Of a DNA stretch of 64,000 nt, positions 52,770 through 62,576 are shown one piece after another. Each line of letters starts with the position of its first letter. Position 1 is the stretch's first letter. Source of the DNA: an uncultured Blautia sp. (GTDB lineage: Bacteria > Bacillota > Clostridia > Lachnospirales > Lachnospiraceae). The notes under the pieces are model-generated. The model was given only the letters and a program-made list of their open reading frames with translations. It was not told the origin of the DNA and did not search any database. Position numbers and translations under genes: made by a program. The stretch covers positions 53,838-117,837 of the forward strand of contig CAKRMK010000007.1 of assembly GCA_934364795.1 (NCBI GenBank), given 5' to 3'.

Positions 52770-53658
52770 AATCAAACGCAGGTATAAAACTTTCACTGGC
52801 CGTTTTGCCCTCCTGAAAATACCCTTTTGTGATTCCCATATCCAGTGCTGTATTCAGTACTTTTTCATATTCTCTTCTGGTTACTTTACGATTTAACTCC
52901 GTATATTTTTCCTGCTCATACACCGGAGTAAACTGATTCATAACAGAAATCATAATGTTTTCTCCATATGTATGATAAAGGTAATCCAGTACTGCAATGG
53001 AATTTTTCGTGTGCCCTGGAAGAATAAGATGACGGACAATTGTCCCTCTTTTTATATAACCGTCCGTTCCAAATACACAGGGTCCTGTCTGACGCACCAT
53101 CTCCTTTATTGCAGCTCTGGCAGCATCAGGATAATCCGGTGCATTAGAAAAATCCTTTGCCAGATTTTTATCCAGATATTTCATATCTGGCAAATAGACA
53201 TCTACATATCCCTCCAGCATACGTAAGGTTTCTATCTCTTCATAACCACTGGAATTATATACTACAGGTAAAATAAAACCTCTTTTTCTTGCAGACTCCA
53301 AAGCAGAAATAATATAAGGCACATAATGAACTCCTGTAACCAGATTCAGATTCGCAGCTCCTTTTTCCTGTAATTCCAGAAAAATATCACCAAGCCTCTC
53401 CACTGTAATTTCTTTTCCCCAATCTCCAATTGCAATGTCCCGGTTCTGGCAAAAGCAGCATCTAAGCCCACAACCAGTGAAAAAAACTGCACCGGAGCCT
53501 TTTTCACCAGAAATACACGGCTCCTCCCACATATGCAAAGCAGCACGGGCAACTCTTAAAGTTCCGTCCATTTTGCAATATCCCCGCTGCTCCTCCAGAC
53601 GGTTTACCTTACATTTTCTTGGACAAAGGGTACAGCTTTTTAAAATTTCCTCAAACAT
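52756..53658 (-). CDS. Radical SAM protein, PflX/COG1313-like
   Basis: 300 residues. N-terminal Cys-rich stretch (SCTLCPRKCKVNRLEEQRGYC) that probably binds extra Fe-S, the radical SAM CxxxCxxC motif in FTGCGLRCCFCQN, followed by a TIM-barrel with VTGVHYVPYI and LILPGHTKNS. Resembles uncharacterised pyruvate-formate-lyase-activating-enzyme relatives; no partner glycyl-radical enzyme is adjacent, so the substrate is unknown. The final codons GGT GTT TGA are part of the MITE-like terminal repeat. Confidence 0.88.
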   Translation of the reverse strand: MFEEILKSCTLCPRKCKVNRLEEQRGYCKMDGTLRVARAALHMWEEPCISGEKGSGAVFFTGCGLRCCFCQNRDIAIGDWGKEITVERLGDIFLELQEKGAANLNLVTGVHYVPYIISALESARKRGFILPVVYNSSGYEEIETLRMLEGYVDVYLPDMKYLDKNLAKDFSNAPDYPDAARAAIKEMVRQTGPCVFGTDGYIKRGTIVRHLILPGHTKNSIAVLDYLYHTYGENIMISVMNQFTPVYEQEKYTELNRKVTRREYEKVLNTALDMGITKGYFQEGKTASESFIPAFDCEGV

Positions 53659-53662
53659 AGGA

Positions 53663-55621
53663 TCAAGAATTCTCCCTTCTGATTTTCTCAGTCAGCTCCT
53701 GTCCCCCCTGCTCATACCATTCTTCTACAAAAGTATCAAAATAATCCATTGACTGTTCTCCCATGATCATCTGAATAAAAGCATTTTTCTCCAACGTCGC
53801 CAGCATATTAGGAATCTCTCCGTCAGAAGCTGCAAGGTACTGACGCCGCACCGGCTTATAATGTCCATCCACCAGTACTCCCACTGCTGAAATCCTGGAT
53901 TTATACGCGGCCCAGTCCTCTGCTGTCGCATCTTCGCCACTTGCATAACGTATGCATGCATCAAAATAGGACTTTTCCAGTGCACTTAAATTCTGTTCCT
54001 TTTGTGTTCCTGCCATTACTCTTCTAATGTCCTTTGTAACATTATAAATTGCCTCATTATAATCCACATTTATCACCAGTGGACGGGCAGTAGGATCTAC
54101 ATTCAATGCAAAATAGCTGTTCATCTCCTTCGCATTTTCCACATCCTCAAAACGGCTGTAATCAAACAATACACTAATGATTTTCATGACAATTTCCGGA
54201 TGCTCATACCCTTTTCTTACAACCACGTACTTATTATCTCTGAAAGAATCATAAACATTATCTTTTTCCTGATAATCAGCAGTAAGATAATATGGTTCCC
54301 AGTCTGCCTGTGGATCGTTTTCAATTTCATCCATAAGTGGATTGTTTGGAGCCCACCACAAGCCAAAAAAGGCTCCACATTTTCCCTCTACCACAAGATC
54401 CCTGAGATTATTTTGCGCCCTTAGTGCAAAATTCTGGTCCAGGATTCCTCTCTCATAAAGATCTCTTAAATACGCAACTGCATTTCTGGTCTCATCTGTC
54501 AGAGAGCCATAAATGATCTCTCCTTTTTCATTTCGTATCCATCTTCTGGGATAAGCATAAAATTTTTCAAAAACTGGCTCTACTGAATAATTCTGACTGG
54601 TAGTGGAAACAAAATTGGTATCACAGACCAGTCCTACCGGATCTTCCCCCTCGTCTGCTCCCATCCTGTTTTCCTGAAATACTTTTATGATTTCCATTGC
54701 TTCTTCCAGACTTTGAGGCTCTTTCAGCCCCAGCTGATCCATCCAGTCCTTCCTCATCCACAAAAGACACGGACCATGGGCAATAACAGCCTCCGGAAGT
54801 GCCATCAGCTTTCCGTCAAAAGTTCCTGCGCCGAGAAGCTGGGTACCATAACTGTTATACATTGCTTTTATTCTGGCAGATGTGCAGCTATTATAAACAG
54901 AAGTAAGATCCTCAATCAGGTCATTTTCTACAAGATTATTTAAAGTTTCCCGATCTGAAACTACCAGTACATCTGGCAAAGTATGGTCGTTGACCAATAC
55001 ATTTACAAACTCATCATACCGGTTCTCCCGTTCCATATAAATATTTTCATTCTGAATATTCAGCGTATCCTTCAGATATCTGGTGTAAGCATTATCTTCG
55101 TAAGTATTTCCTTCAGGGAGATTGGAATTATTAGCACCACTCATCTGTCCAAGTGTATAAGTTACGACTTCCGGATATTTTCCGTATGGAGTGGAAGATG
55201 CCTTTTTCCAGGCGTTCCTGGTTTCGTCAGTACTTTCATCGCCTGTATCTGTTCTCTTTGCCTCTGTAACTTCATACCTGGTATCTACGGCATCCTCTCC
55301 GTTTTCTTGACCTGATTCCGTATCCGTTTCTGTTTCCTTTTCTGAAACCTCTTTACCTGTTTCTCCTTCTGCTTCTCCTTCTGTTTCTTTTTCTGAAACT
55401 TCTTTACCTGTTTCTCCTTCTATTTCTTTTTCTAAACCCTCTTTATCTGATTCTCCTTCTGCTTTCTGCTCTGAACCGTCTCTATCTTTCCCTCTGCTGC
55501 TTTCAATTTCAGATTCCACAGCAGTTCCTGTACTGTTTTCTTTTCCGGCCGTGCAGCCTCCCAGCAAGGCAGCAATGGAAAAAGCAAATCCCAGTATCAA
55601 CAGTCTTCCTTTTTTATTCAC
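53663..55621 (-). CDS. Solute-binding lipoprotein coupled to a two-component system
   Basis: 652 residues from the GTG at 55621: lipoprotein signal with lipobox LLGGC, then about 110 residues of acidic low-complexity sequence with near-repeats of ETGKEVSEKETEGE, then a family 1 extracellular solute-binding domain (YPEVVTYTLGQM, LPDVLVVSDRETLNNL, KLMALPEAVIAHGPCLLWMRKDWMDQLG). It overlaps the histidine kinase stop by 8 bases, so it belongs to the regulatory operon rather than to the permeases, and may present sugar to the sensor. Longer reading from 55819 is antisupported by overlap with the kinase. Confidence 0.88.
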   Translation of the reverse strand: MNKKGRLLILGFAFSIAALLGGCTAGKENSTGTAVESEIESSRGKDRDGSEQKAEGESDKEGLEKEIEGETGKEVSEKETEGEAEGETGKEVSEKETETDTESGQENGEDAVDTRYEVTEAKRTDTGDESTDETRNAWKKASSTPYGKYPEVVTYTLGQMSGANNSNLPEGNTYEDNAYTRYLKDTLNIQNENIYMERENRYDEFVNVLVNDHTLPDVLVVSDRETLNNLVENDLIEDLTSVYNSCTSARIKAMYNSYGTQLLGAGTFDGKLMALPEAVIAHGPCLLWMRKDWMDQLGLKEPQSLEEAMEIIKVFQENRMGADEGEDPVGLVCDTNFVSTTSQNYSVEPVFEKFYAYPRRWIRNEKGEIIYGSLTDETRNAVAYLRDLYERGILDQNFALRAQNNLRDLVVEGKCGAFFGLWWAPNNPLMDEIENDPQADWEPYYLTADYQEKDNVYDSFRDNKYVVVRKGYEHPEIVMKIISVLFDYSRFEDVENAKEMNSYFALNVDPTARPLVINVDYNEAIYNVTKDIRRVMAGTQKEQNLSALEKSYFDACIRYASGEDATAEDWAAYKSRISAVGVLVDGHYKPVRRQYLAASDGEIPNMLATLEKNAFIQMIMGEQSMDYFDTFVEEWYEQGGQELTEKIRRENS

Positions 55622-57491
55622 CCTTTCCACCACCTTCCTTTTTGTTTTTTTCATCATCCTCGCTTTGCAGAAATTTCTTGGAAGAAAATTTTTCTGCTGA
55701 CAGAATTTCTTCGTCTGCCACTTTCCGTGGAATCCGCATTTCCACTCTGGTACCCTCTCCAATCCTGCTGAAAACCTTAATTGCGTACTTTTCTCCATAA
55801 AGAAGCAGCATTCTGTCATTTACATTTTTCAGACCGTACCCGGCTGCCTGGTAAGTAACCAGTTTATCAGCCTCCTGCTGCTCCATACCTGGTCCATTAT
55901 CTTCCACTGCAAGAAGCACATCATCGCCATCCCTGACAAAAAACAGTTTCAGCGTTTTTTCTCCTTCTTCTTTCATATCAAGACCATGCTCCAGTGCATT
56001 TTCCACAACCGGCTGTAAAAGAAGTTTTGGCACAATATCCCCTTTTATTTCCGGATCAATTTCCCACACCACCTGAAAATCATTGTCATGCATTACCAGC
56101 TGAATATCCAGATAAGCCTGGATATTCTGGATACAGTTATCTACAGTGACCATATCCTGACCTTTACTTAAAGCAGTCCGGTAAAACATGGATAAAGACA
56201 ACGTTACTTTACTTATTTCCCTTTGATGGCTGCGAATTGCCATCCAGTTGATAATAGACAGGGAATTATACAGAAAATGGGGATTGATCTGAGCTGTCAG
56301 TGCCTTAAGTTCAAACTCCTTCAATGCGATTTTATTTTCATAAACCTCATGGATCAGACGATTGATCTCATCCATCATGCTGCGGAAGCTTCGCACAAGA
56401 AGCCCGATTTCATCTCCTGAATCACTGTCAACTGTGACCTGGCGGCTGCCTTCATTAACCCGGTTCATATTTTCTGTAAGTTCCTCAATCTTTCTGGTAA
56501 AAATCCTTGAAAAAGAAAGACCCAGTACCAAAATGATGGCTACACAGGCTGCAATCAGAGGAATTTCACTTACCAGGATTCCTGAAACAGAGCCATCCAC
56601 AACTGACTGCAGTTTATACAGATAAAAACTCCATCCGCAAACTGTATTTTCCCGGTTTACATAAGCATACTCTTTTTGTCCAGATTGTAATATATCCCTA
56701 TCCACCCTATATTCGGTAAATACTGTTTTATTTTCTTTGGATTCTCCATCTGTAGACGTTTCTCCACTTTTTTCAGAACTTCCCTCAACATTTTTTCCAG
56801 ACAGCAGTTCCTTTTGAAACAGCACATTTCCCTCTCTGTCCAGAATCATTCCCCCCGATTCCTCGGAAATAATATTTTCAAAGGGCTGAAAAATCTTATT
56901 ATAATCAAGAGTAATACAGAGAACTGCGGTTTGCTCTTTTCCATCGTAAATCCGCCGTACTGCAGCAATCTCCGGCTTTTCTCTGTCAACTACCCACTGC
57001 ACGGAAACATCTTCTTCCAGCTTGTCATACCACCACTCTTTCCCTACTTCCGACAATGGAACAAGGGTATATTCATGGCGTACTTTAATACTGTCTGCAA
57101 AAAGCTGGATCTGCAAAATAGCATCGTGATAAGACTTTGGAACTGACAGCAATGGATCTGCCACTTCTGTATATTTCTTGTAGGCATAATAGTTGTCCAT
57201 ATTTTTTTCTGTGATCAGATCCTCAATATCCGGGGAATAGGTTAGATAATTCAAAAGACTGGAAAAAACTTCGATCTGACTGTCGATTCCCTCCCCTGTC
57301 TGCTCCAGGATAGAAGACATATCTTCCATTTCCTTCTCCCGAAGCAGGCTGCTCATGCGGCCGTGACTGTACCACACAAGCAGGATCATGGGAACCAGAC
57401 TGGCTGTCACAAGAAGAATAGTCAGCTTGTGACGGTATTTCATATTTTTAAATTTATTCTTTATGGCTTCCGGTATTGTCATCCTCTTCAC
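55614..57491 (-). CDS. Sensor histidine kinase, YesM/LytS type
   Basis: 625 residues: membrane helix (LTILLVTASLVPMILLVWY), extracytoplasmic sensor of about 250 residues, second helix (IPLIAACVAIILVLGLSF), HAMP, His_kinase box with LTAQINPHFLYNSLSIINW (phospho-His) and HATPase_c with VVENALEHGLD, VEDNGPGM and GYGLKNVNDRM. It starts at GTG 57491 or ATG 57482 inside the end of the response regulator gene. Works with the YesN-type regulator to control carbohydrate uptake. Confidence 0.94.
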   Translation of the reverse strand: MKRMTIPEAIKNKFKNMKYRHKLTILLVTASLVPMILLVWYSHGRMSSLLREKEMEDMSSILEQTGEGIDSQIEVFSSLLNYLTYSPDIEDLITEKNMDNYYAYKKYTEVADPLLSVPKSYHDAILQIQLFADSIKVRHEYTLVPLSEVGKEWWYDKLEEDVSVQWVVDREKPEIAAVRRIYDGKEQTAVLCITLDYNKIFQPFENIISEESGGMILDREGNVLFQKELLSGKNVEGSSEKSGETSTDGESKENKTVFTEYRVDRDILQSGQKEYAYVNRENTVCGWSFYLYKLQSVVDGSVSGILVSEIPLIAACVAIILVLGLSFSRIFTRKIEELTENMNRVNEGSRQVTVDSDSGDEIGLLVRSFRSMMDEINRLIHEVYENKIALKEFELKALTAQINPHFLYNSLSIINWMAIRSHQREISKVTLSLSMFYRTALSKGQDMVTVDNCIQNIQAYLDIQLVMHDNDFQVVWEIDPEIKGDIVPKLLLQPVVENALEHGLDMKEEGEKTLKLFFVRDGDDVLLAVEDNGPGMEQQEADKLVTYQAAGYGLKNVNDRMLLLYGEKYAIKVFSRIGEGTRVEMRIPRKVADEEILSAEKFSSKKFLQSEDDEKNKKEGGGKGE

Positions 57492-58998
57492 CGGTTCCTT
57501 TCCGGTAGGACTCCGGACTGCATCCGTAATATTCCCTGAAGCTTCGGCAAAAATAAGAGACGTTTGGGATTCCTACCTGTTCACTGACCTGCGCCACTTT
57601 CATATTCGAGGAGCTCAAAAGCTCTTTGGCTTTCTCCATACGCACCACCCGGATAAAACGGTTCAGGTTCATGCCAGTTTCCTTTTTAAAAATAAAACTA
57701 AGATAGCCAGAGGACAGATATACCTTTTCGGCCAGAGTCTCAAGGCTTAAATCCTCTGCATAATGCTGATAAATATAATTCTTTACAGAAGCCACTTCGT
57801 CTCTTGATTCACTCATGGAACGTTCCAGAAATTCTTCATATTCCCTGATATTCTCCTGAGTGATGGACAAAATCTGCTTCAGATCTGTACAGCTGTACAG
57901 ACGCTCGATCTCATGATCCAGCCTGCGCTCTTCTGAAAACTGATTTTCCTGGAAAAGCTCCTGAATCACATTGGAAAAAACAAATTTTACATACATGGCA
58001 GAAAAGCGGGTATCATTCTCATATTTTTTTACCAGGCATTCAAAATGTTTCCGAAGCTGATCCACATCCTTGCGGGAAATATCCTCTGAAATCTTCTCCA
58101 TCAGCCTTGAATCCTGTGTCTCAGCATTCACAGGATGGCTCTCATCAGCCTCATTTCCAAACACATGGACATCCGGATGATAAAACTTCTCTTCCATAGT
58201 CTGTTCCAGCTGTGACATAATCTCCGGCAGTGCCTCATGTCCCTCAAAACGGCTGCTTACAGCAAGATGAAAGCTTCCGGAATAATTCTGCTTCAGAAGA
58301 TCATATAAATGCTTGCTAACCAGCTGATAATCACAATATACATCAGAAAAGAACAAAACGGACTGTCTGGTATTCAGATTCAGATAAAAGAAATTGCGAT
58401 GAAGCCCCTTCATCAGTTCCTCATCAATGTTATCCGGTACATTGTCAAAAAATGCCTTATCGGCCTCAATAAGAATGGCACAGTGCCACTGCTCCAGGCT
58501 GAAATCATCAAAAATATCCCCTGCCTTTTTCAGCACTTCCTCATTTCCGGAATACAGATAAGTCTGAAGAAAATACTGAAGCAGAAAATTCTTCTCTTTT
58601 TCAGCTTTTAGTTTCTGGGATTTGGCATTGGAAATCTCTTTTTTTACTTTTCCGATAGTCTCATGAAAAGTGTCCGGATCTACCGGCTTTAATACGTAAT
58701 CCTTCACTCCATAGCGCATAGCTTCCTGTGCAAAGGAAAAATCACCATATCCGCTAAAAATTACAATAGGAAGATCCGGGTATTCCTCCCGTGCCTTTCC
58801 AGCCAGCTCAAGCCCGTCCATGTGGGGCATTTTTATATCTGTAAGAACAAAATCGATCTCCTGGCTTCGGAGAATATTAAGTGCCTGTTTACCATTGGCA
58901 GCCTCATGGATTTCATATTCTCCCTCTTCCATAGACAATAAAAATTTAATTCCCTCGCGCTCGATTTTCTCATCATCTGTTATCAAAACTCTGTACAT
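57454..58998 (-). CDS. AraC-type response regulator, YesN family
   Basis: 514 residues: receiver domain with acidic pocket TDDEK, phosphoacceptor Asp54 in DFVLTDIKMPHMDG and Lys in YVLKPVD, a long linker domain, and two C-terminal AraC HTHs (LSLETLAEKVYLSSGYLSFIFKKE and MKVAQVSEQVGIPNVSYFCRSF). Probable activator of the ABC transporter genes just upstream on the same strand. Confidence 0.95.
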   Translation of the reverse strand: MYRVLITDDEKIEREGIKFLLSMEEGEYEIHEAANGKQALNILRSQEIDFVLTDIKMPHMDGLELAGKAREEYPDLPIVIFSGYGDFSFAQEAMRYGVKDYVLKPVDPDTFHETIGKVKKEISNAKSQKLKAEKEKNFLLQYFLQTYLYSGNEEVLKKAGDIFDDFSLEQWHCAILIEADKAFFDNVPDNIDEELMKGLHRNFFYLNLNTRQSVLFFSDVYCDYQLVSKHLYDLLKQNYSGSFHLAVSSRFEGHEALPEIMSQLEQTMEEKFYHPDVHVFGNEADESHPVNAETQDSRLMEKISEDISRKDVDQLRKHFECLVKKYENDTRFSAMYVKFVFSNVIQELFQENQFSEERRLDHEIERLYSCTDLKQILSITQENIREYEEFLERSMSESRDEVASVKNYIYQHYAEDLSLETLAEKVYLSSGYLSFIFKKETGMNLNRFIRVVRMEKAKELLSSSNMKVAQVSEQVGIPNVSYFCRSFREYYGCSPESYRKGTGEEDDNTGSHKE

Positions 58999-59131
58999 AT
59001 TTACGTACTCCGATCTTAAATTATAGGGAAATACAAGATAAAGATAGCCCCTTACATTTCTGCAAAGAACTATCTTTATTTTAACATCCAGATGTCATAT
59101 TGAAAAGGGAAATCTTACTGAAAATCTTTTA

Positions 59132-59968
59132 TCAGCCTTTTACCGCTCCTGCAACAACACCTTCAATAATATATTTCTGGCATACCAGATAAATCACAAC
59201 GATCGGAATGATATCGATCATAATACATGCCATCATCGGTCCCATCTGTACATGACCATAGCTTCCACGGAAGTACTGGATTGCCATTGGGATAGTTTTG
59301 TATTGCTTAATATCCAGAACCAGTGTTGGAAGAAGATAATCGTTCCATACCCACATCAGCTCAAGAATTGCAGTAGAAATAATAGTTGGTTTCAGAATGG
59401 GAACCAGAATTTTAAAGTAAACCTGCAGCGGACTGCATCCATCGATCATGGCAGCTTCCTCAATTTCAAGCGGGCTTCCTTTTACAAATCCAGTAAACAT
59501 AAATACTGCAAGTCCTGCACCAAATCCAAGATAAACAATGCAAATGGTGTAAGGGCTGTTTAAGCGCAATGTATCTGCTGTTTTTGCCAGAGTAAACATA
59601 ACCATCTGGAACGGAACAACCATACTGAATACACACAGATAATAAAGCACCTTGGAAAGAGTTCCGTTTACACGCACGATATACCATGCACACATAGAAC
59701 AGCAAAGCAAAATTAAGATAACGGACATTACAGAAATCACAAAACTGTACCAGAAAGATTTCAGGAAATCCATCTGTGTAACACTTGCCACAAAGTTCTG
59801 GATTCCATTCCATGTCTCAGCATTTGGAAGCTGGAACACACCAGAGGTTGTAATTGCAGACTCCACTTTCAGGGAGTTAAACAGGATCATAACGATCGGA
59901 TATATCCAGATAATGGAAATAATGGTAAGTATAATTGTTGGGATAATGCTTTTTTTCTTATCTGCCAT
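59132..59968 (-). CDS. Sugar ABC transporter permease (MalG type)
   Basis: 278 residues, six membrane helices, EAA loop LEIEEAAMIDGCSPLQVYFKILVPILKP. Shares one base with the upstream permease gene. Intact CUT1 component; no ATPase gene is nearby, as usual for systems using a shared MsmK/UgpC ATPase. Confidence 0.94.
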   Translation of the reverse strand: MADKKKSIIPTIILTIISIIWIYPIVMILFNSLKVESAITTSGVFQLPNAETWNGIQNFVASVTQMDFLKSFWYSFVISVMSVILILLCCSMCAWYIVRVNGTLSKVLYYLCVFSMVVPFQMVMFTLAKTADTLRLNSPYTICIVYLGFGAGLAVFMFTGFVKGSPLEIEEAAMIDGCSPLQVYFKILVPILKPTIISTAILELMWVWNDYLLPTLVLDIKQYKTIPMAIQYFRGSYGHVQMGPMMACIMIDIIPIVVIYLVCQKYIIEGVVAGAVKG

Positions 59969-60822
59969 TATGCCTGCACCTCCTTAGATGATGTTGCACG
60001 AAGCTGGATCAGAGCAATCACAACAACCAGCACAAAGAATACAACTGCTTTTGCCTGGCCGATTCCTTTCCATGCCGGGCCGCTTCGTCCATAAAATGTA
60101 TCGTAAATGTTCAGAGCCAGTAACTGAGACTGTTTTCCAGGATCTCCACCTGTAAGAGAAAGGTTCTGGTCGAACATCTTGAATCCGTTTGTAAGAGTAA
60201 GGAATGTACAAATTGTAACAGATGGCATAATCATCGGAATTTTGATTTTAAACAGGATCTGGGTTGCTGTGGCACCGTCAATCTGTGCTGCTTCAATCAG
60301 ATCTGGTGATACATTGTTAAGTCCTGCTACATAAATGATCATCATATATCCGACCTGCTGCCATAACAGAAGCACGATCATTCCTATAAAACCATTTGTT
60401 GCTGACAGTTTCAGAAGTGGCTGTCCCCACATGGAAAGCAGACCGTTTAACAGTGTCTGCCAGATATAACCAAGTACAATACCACCGATCAGGTTCGGCA
60501 TAAAAAATACAGTACGGAATGCGTTTGTACCTTTGTAACCTTTTGTCAGTGCAAGCGCAATGGCAAAAGCCAGTACATTAATCAGAATACTTGAAACAAA
60601 TGCAAATACAACGGTCAGCCAGAATGCATGACTGAAATCACCGCCGATAAAGATTTTTTTGTAGTTGGAAAGTCCAACCCATACAACATCTTTTACTGTT
60701 GTAAATTTACAGAATGAAAGATAAATTCCCCAGATAAATGGCCACAAAAAGCCGATTACAAATGCAGCCAGTGTGGGTAATACAAATATTGGCCACCACT
60801 TTTTCAAAGATTTTCCTACCAT
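59968..60822 (-). CDS. Sugar ABC transporter permease (MalF type)
   Basis: 284 residues with six helices and the EAA loop SPDLIEAAQIDGATATQILFKIKIPMIMP. Forms the heterodimeric channel with the downstream permease. Preceded by GGAGG and separated from the binding-protein gene by a 164-base spacer holding a hairpin. Confidence 0.94.
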   Translation of the reverse strand: MVGKSLKKWWPIFVLPTLAAFVIGFLWPFIWGIYLSFCKFTTVKDVVWVGLSNYKKIFIGGDFSHAFWLTVVFAFVSSILINVLAFAIALALTKGYKGTNAFRTVFFMPNLIGGIVLGYIWQTLLNGLLSMWGQPLLKLSATNGFIGMIVLLLWQQVGYMMIIYVAGLNNVSPDLIEAAQIDGATATQILFKIKIPMIMPSVTICTFLTLTNGFKMFDQNLSLTGGDPGKQSQLLALNIYDTFYGRSGPAWKGIGQAKAVVFFVLVVVIALIQLRATSSKEVQA

Positions 60823-60879
60823 CTTTGCTCCTCCTTTTCCCTGCTATGACACCATGCTCCAGATTCTTTCCAGCAAAAC

Positions 60880-60904
60880 GGGGAGGCCAGCTTGCTGCCT
60901 CCCC
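60880..60904 (-). terminator. Intercistronic hairpin after the binding-protein gene
   Basis: GGGGAGGC / GCCTCCCC, 8-bp G+C stem, followed on the minus strand by GTTTTG. Weak terminator or mRNA-stabilising structure, in the same position as the one in the nan operon. Confidence 0.65.
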
Positions 60905-60986
60905 ACCCTGTTCACCACTTTACATTATGACAGTTTACTTTCTGCCATATTATATGCTGTTGGAAAGATTTTATTTATTGCTTTTC

Positions 60987-62264
60987 TTATTCGGAAAGAG
61001 CTTTCTCTGTTGCCCATCCGTCAACGAATGCAGATACTACATCGTCCCACTCGCCAGTGCCTGCTGCATATAATGTAAGGGCTGTACCAACACCATTTTT
61101 CCACTCTTCAGATGGCATTGTTGTGAAGTTCCATGATACTGGAGTAAGTCCGGACTCTGTGTAAGCCTGATCCTGTTTTACAAATACGTTGCTGGATTCT
61201 TCTGCTGTTTTGAAAGGAATTGTGAAGCCCATGTCTTCTGACATGGATTTTGTTCCTTCTTCAGAAGTTACGCACCAGTTCATGAAGTCAAGTGTTGCCT
61301 GGATATCTTCTTCAGAAGCTTCTTTGTTTACACACCAGAAGTTCTCTGTACCAGTTGCAAGACCTTCGTTTTCATCATCAACACCGAAGTAAATCGGGAT
61401 CATAGCCAGCTCGTCATCGCTGTATGTTTTGGACAGTTCGCCATATTCCCAGGAACCGTTCTGATAGAATACTGCGTCACCGTTGATGAACTCGTTACGG
61501 GAATCGTCTGCTGTCTTAGCGGAAAGATCTGCTCCATCGCAGGTAGAATCTGTGATGTAAAGATCAAATACAGCTTTGTAGTTGTCAAGGTAAGTTCCCT
61601 TGATTGCATCTGTATCATCGATGCCATCAGCCTGATACTCATAGTAGATCGGCAGGTTTGCAAGATGTGTTTTAAATCTCCAGTCAGAGGATCCGTCCAT
61701 ACCAGCACTTGTGAAAGCACCTTTTACTCCCAGATCATCTTTTCTTGCCTGGATATCATCAGCTACTTTTTTCAGATCTTCAAAGCTCTTGATATCGTCC
61801 AGTGTGTAGCCTGCTTTTTCAAGTAAAGTTTTGTTTACGATCAGTCCATAGGACTCGATTACATATGCGATACCGTCAACTGCGTCGCCATCTTTTACTG
61901 TGTAAGAATCAGATGTAAGCTGTGAGTAAATATCTGATCCGGACAGGTCATAGCAGTAATCTTTCCAGTTTTTAAGTCCTACAGGTCCGTTTACCTGGAA
62001 TAATGTAGGAGCATCACTTTTTGCCATTTCAGACTGAAGAGTTGTCTCATACTGTCCGGAAGCTGCTGTAACAACTGTTACCGGAACGCCTGTCTCCTCT
62101 GTATATTTTGCTGCCAGGTTCTGCCATGCTTCATCCTGCTCTGGTTTGAAGTTTAAGTAGTAAACTTTTCCGGAAGCGTCATCAGCCATAACTGGTAATG
62201 CCGGTACCATAGAAGCTGCCATAACTGCGCTAAGTCCCATTGCTGCGATTTTTCTCATCTTCAT
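60987..62264 (-). CDS. Sugar ABC transporter solute-binding protein
   Basis: 425 residues, family 1 binding protein (KVYYLNFKPEQDEAWQNLA, APTLFQVNGPVGLKNW, FYQNGSWEYGEL, ATGTENFWCVNKEAS). Signal peptide MKMRKIAAMGLSAVMAASM ends with a VMA-DD cleavage site and has no lipobox Cys, unusual for a Gram-positive binding protein, which is normally a lipoprotein. Start ATG at 62264 follows AAAGGAGAG. The substrate cannot be read from sequence. Confidence 0.92.
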   Translation of the reverse strand: MKMRKIAAMGLSAVMAASMVPALPVMADDASGKVYYLNFKPEQDEAWQNLAAKYTEETGVPVTVVTAASGQYETTLQSEMAKSDAPTLFQVNGPVGLKNWKDYCYDLSGSDIYSQLTSDSYTVKDGDAVDGIAYVIESYGLIVNKTLLEKAGYTLDDIKSFEDLKKVADDIQARKDDLGVKGAFTSAGMDGSSDWRFKTHLANLPIYYEYQADGIDDTDAIKGTYLDNYKAVFDLYITDSTCDGADLSAKTADDSRNEFINGDAVFYQNGSWEYGELSKTYSDDELAMIPIYFGVDDENEGLATGTENFWCVNKEASEEDIQATLDFMNWCVTSEEGTKSMSEDMGFTIPFKTAEESSNVFVKQDQAYTESGLTPVSWNFTTMPSEEWKNGVGTALTLYAAGTGEWDDVVSAFVDGWATEKALSE

Positions 62265-62284
62265 AATTCTTACTCTCCTTTTCT

Positions 62285-62303
62285 TTAAGAACCGTTTTCT
62301 TAA
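62285..62303. promoter_or_regulatory. Palindromic operator upstream of the ABC operon
   Basis: TTAAGAA-CCGTT-TTCTTAA, a perfect 7-bp inverted repeat with a core resembling a catabolite (cre) site (10 of 14 positions). It sits between a TACTAT -10-like element (62315-62320) and the ribosome site. Confidence 0.5.
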
Positions 62304-62372
62304 GCTGGTTATATAGTACCTATTTTTGCACAAAAAAACTATGATAAAAAATCAAGAAACATGTTCATTTTT

Positions 62373-62576
62373 TTAGAGAGTACATAATCCAAATGAGGTT
62401 AGTCTCTTTGTGGTTATCGCCTTTTGTATCCATCCATTATGAGCCAGCCTGGCGTATCTATCTCCACAGTATGCAACCTTAAATGCTGCCCACCTTGGTA
62501 CTTCAAGCTTCATAAGGTTCTTCGCTCTATTCTGTGGAATTTTGAAGTAATTAATCCACACTCTGATGTTTTTCAA
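62373..62576 (-). pseudogene. Group II intron maturase C-terminal remnant
   Basis: Encodes LKNIRVWINYFKIPQNRAKNLMKLEVPRWAAFKVAY-type sequence continuing RLAHNGWIQKAITTKRLTSFGLCTL, the C-terminal end of group II intron reverse transcriptase/maturases (W-K, N-L-x-K-L-G-V-P and A-H-N-G-W motifs). The reverse transcriptase core is absent. It joins directly to an IS200-type fragment. Confidence 0.7.
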
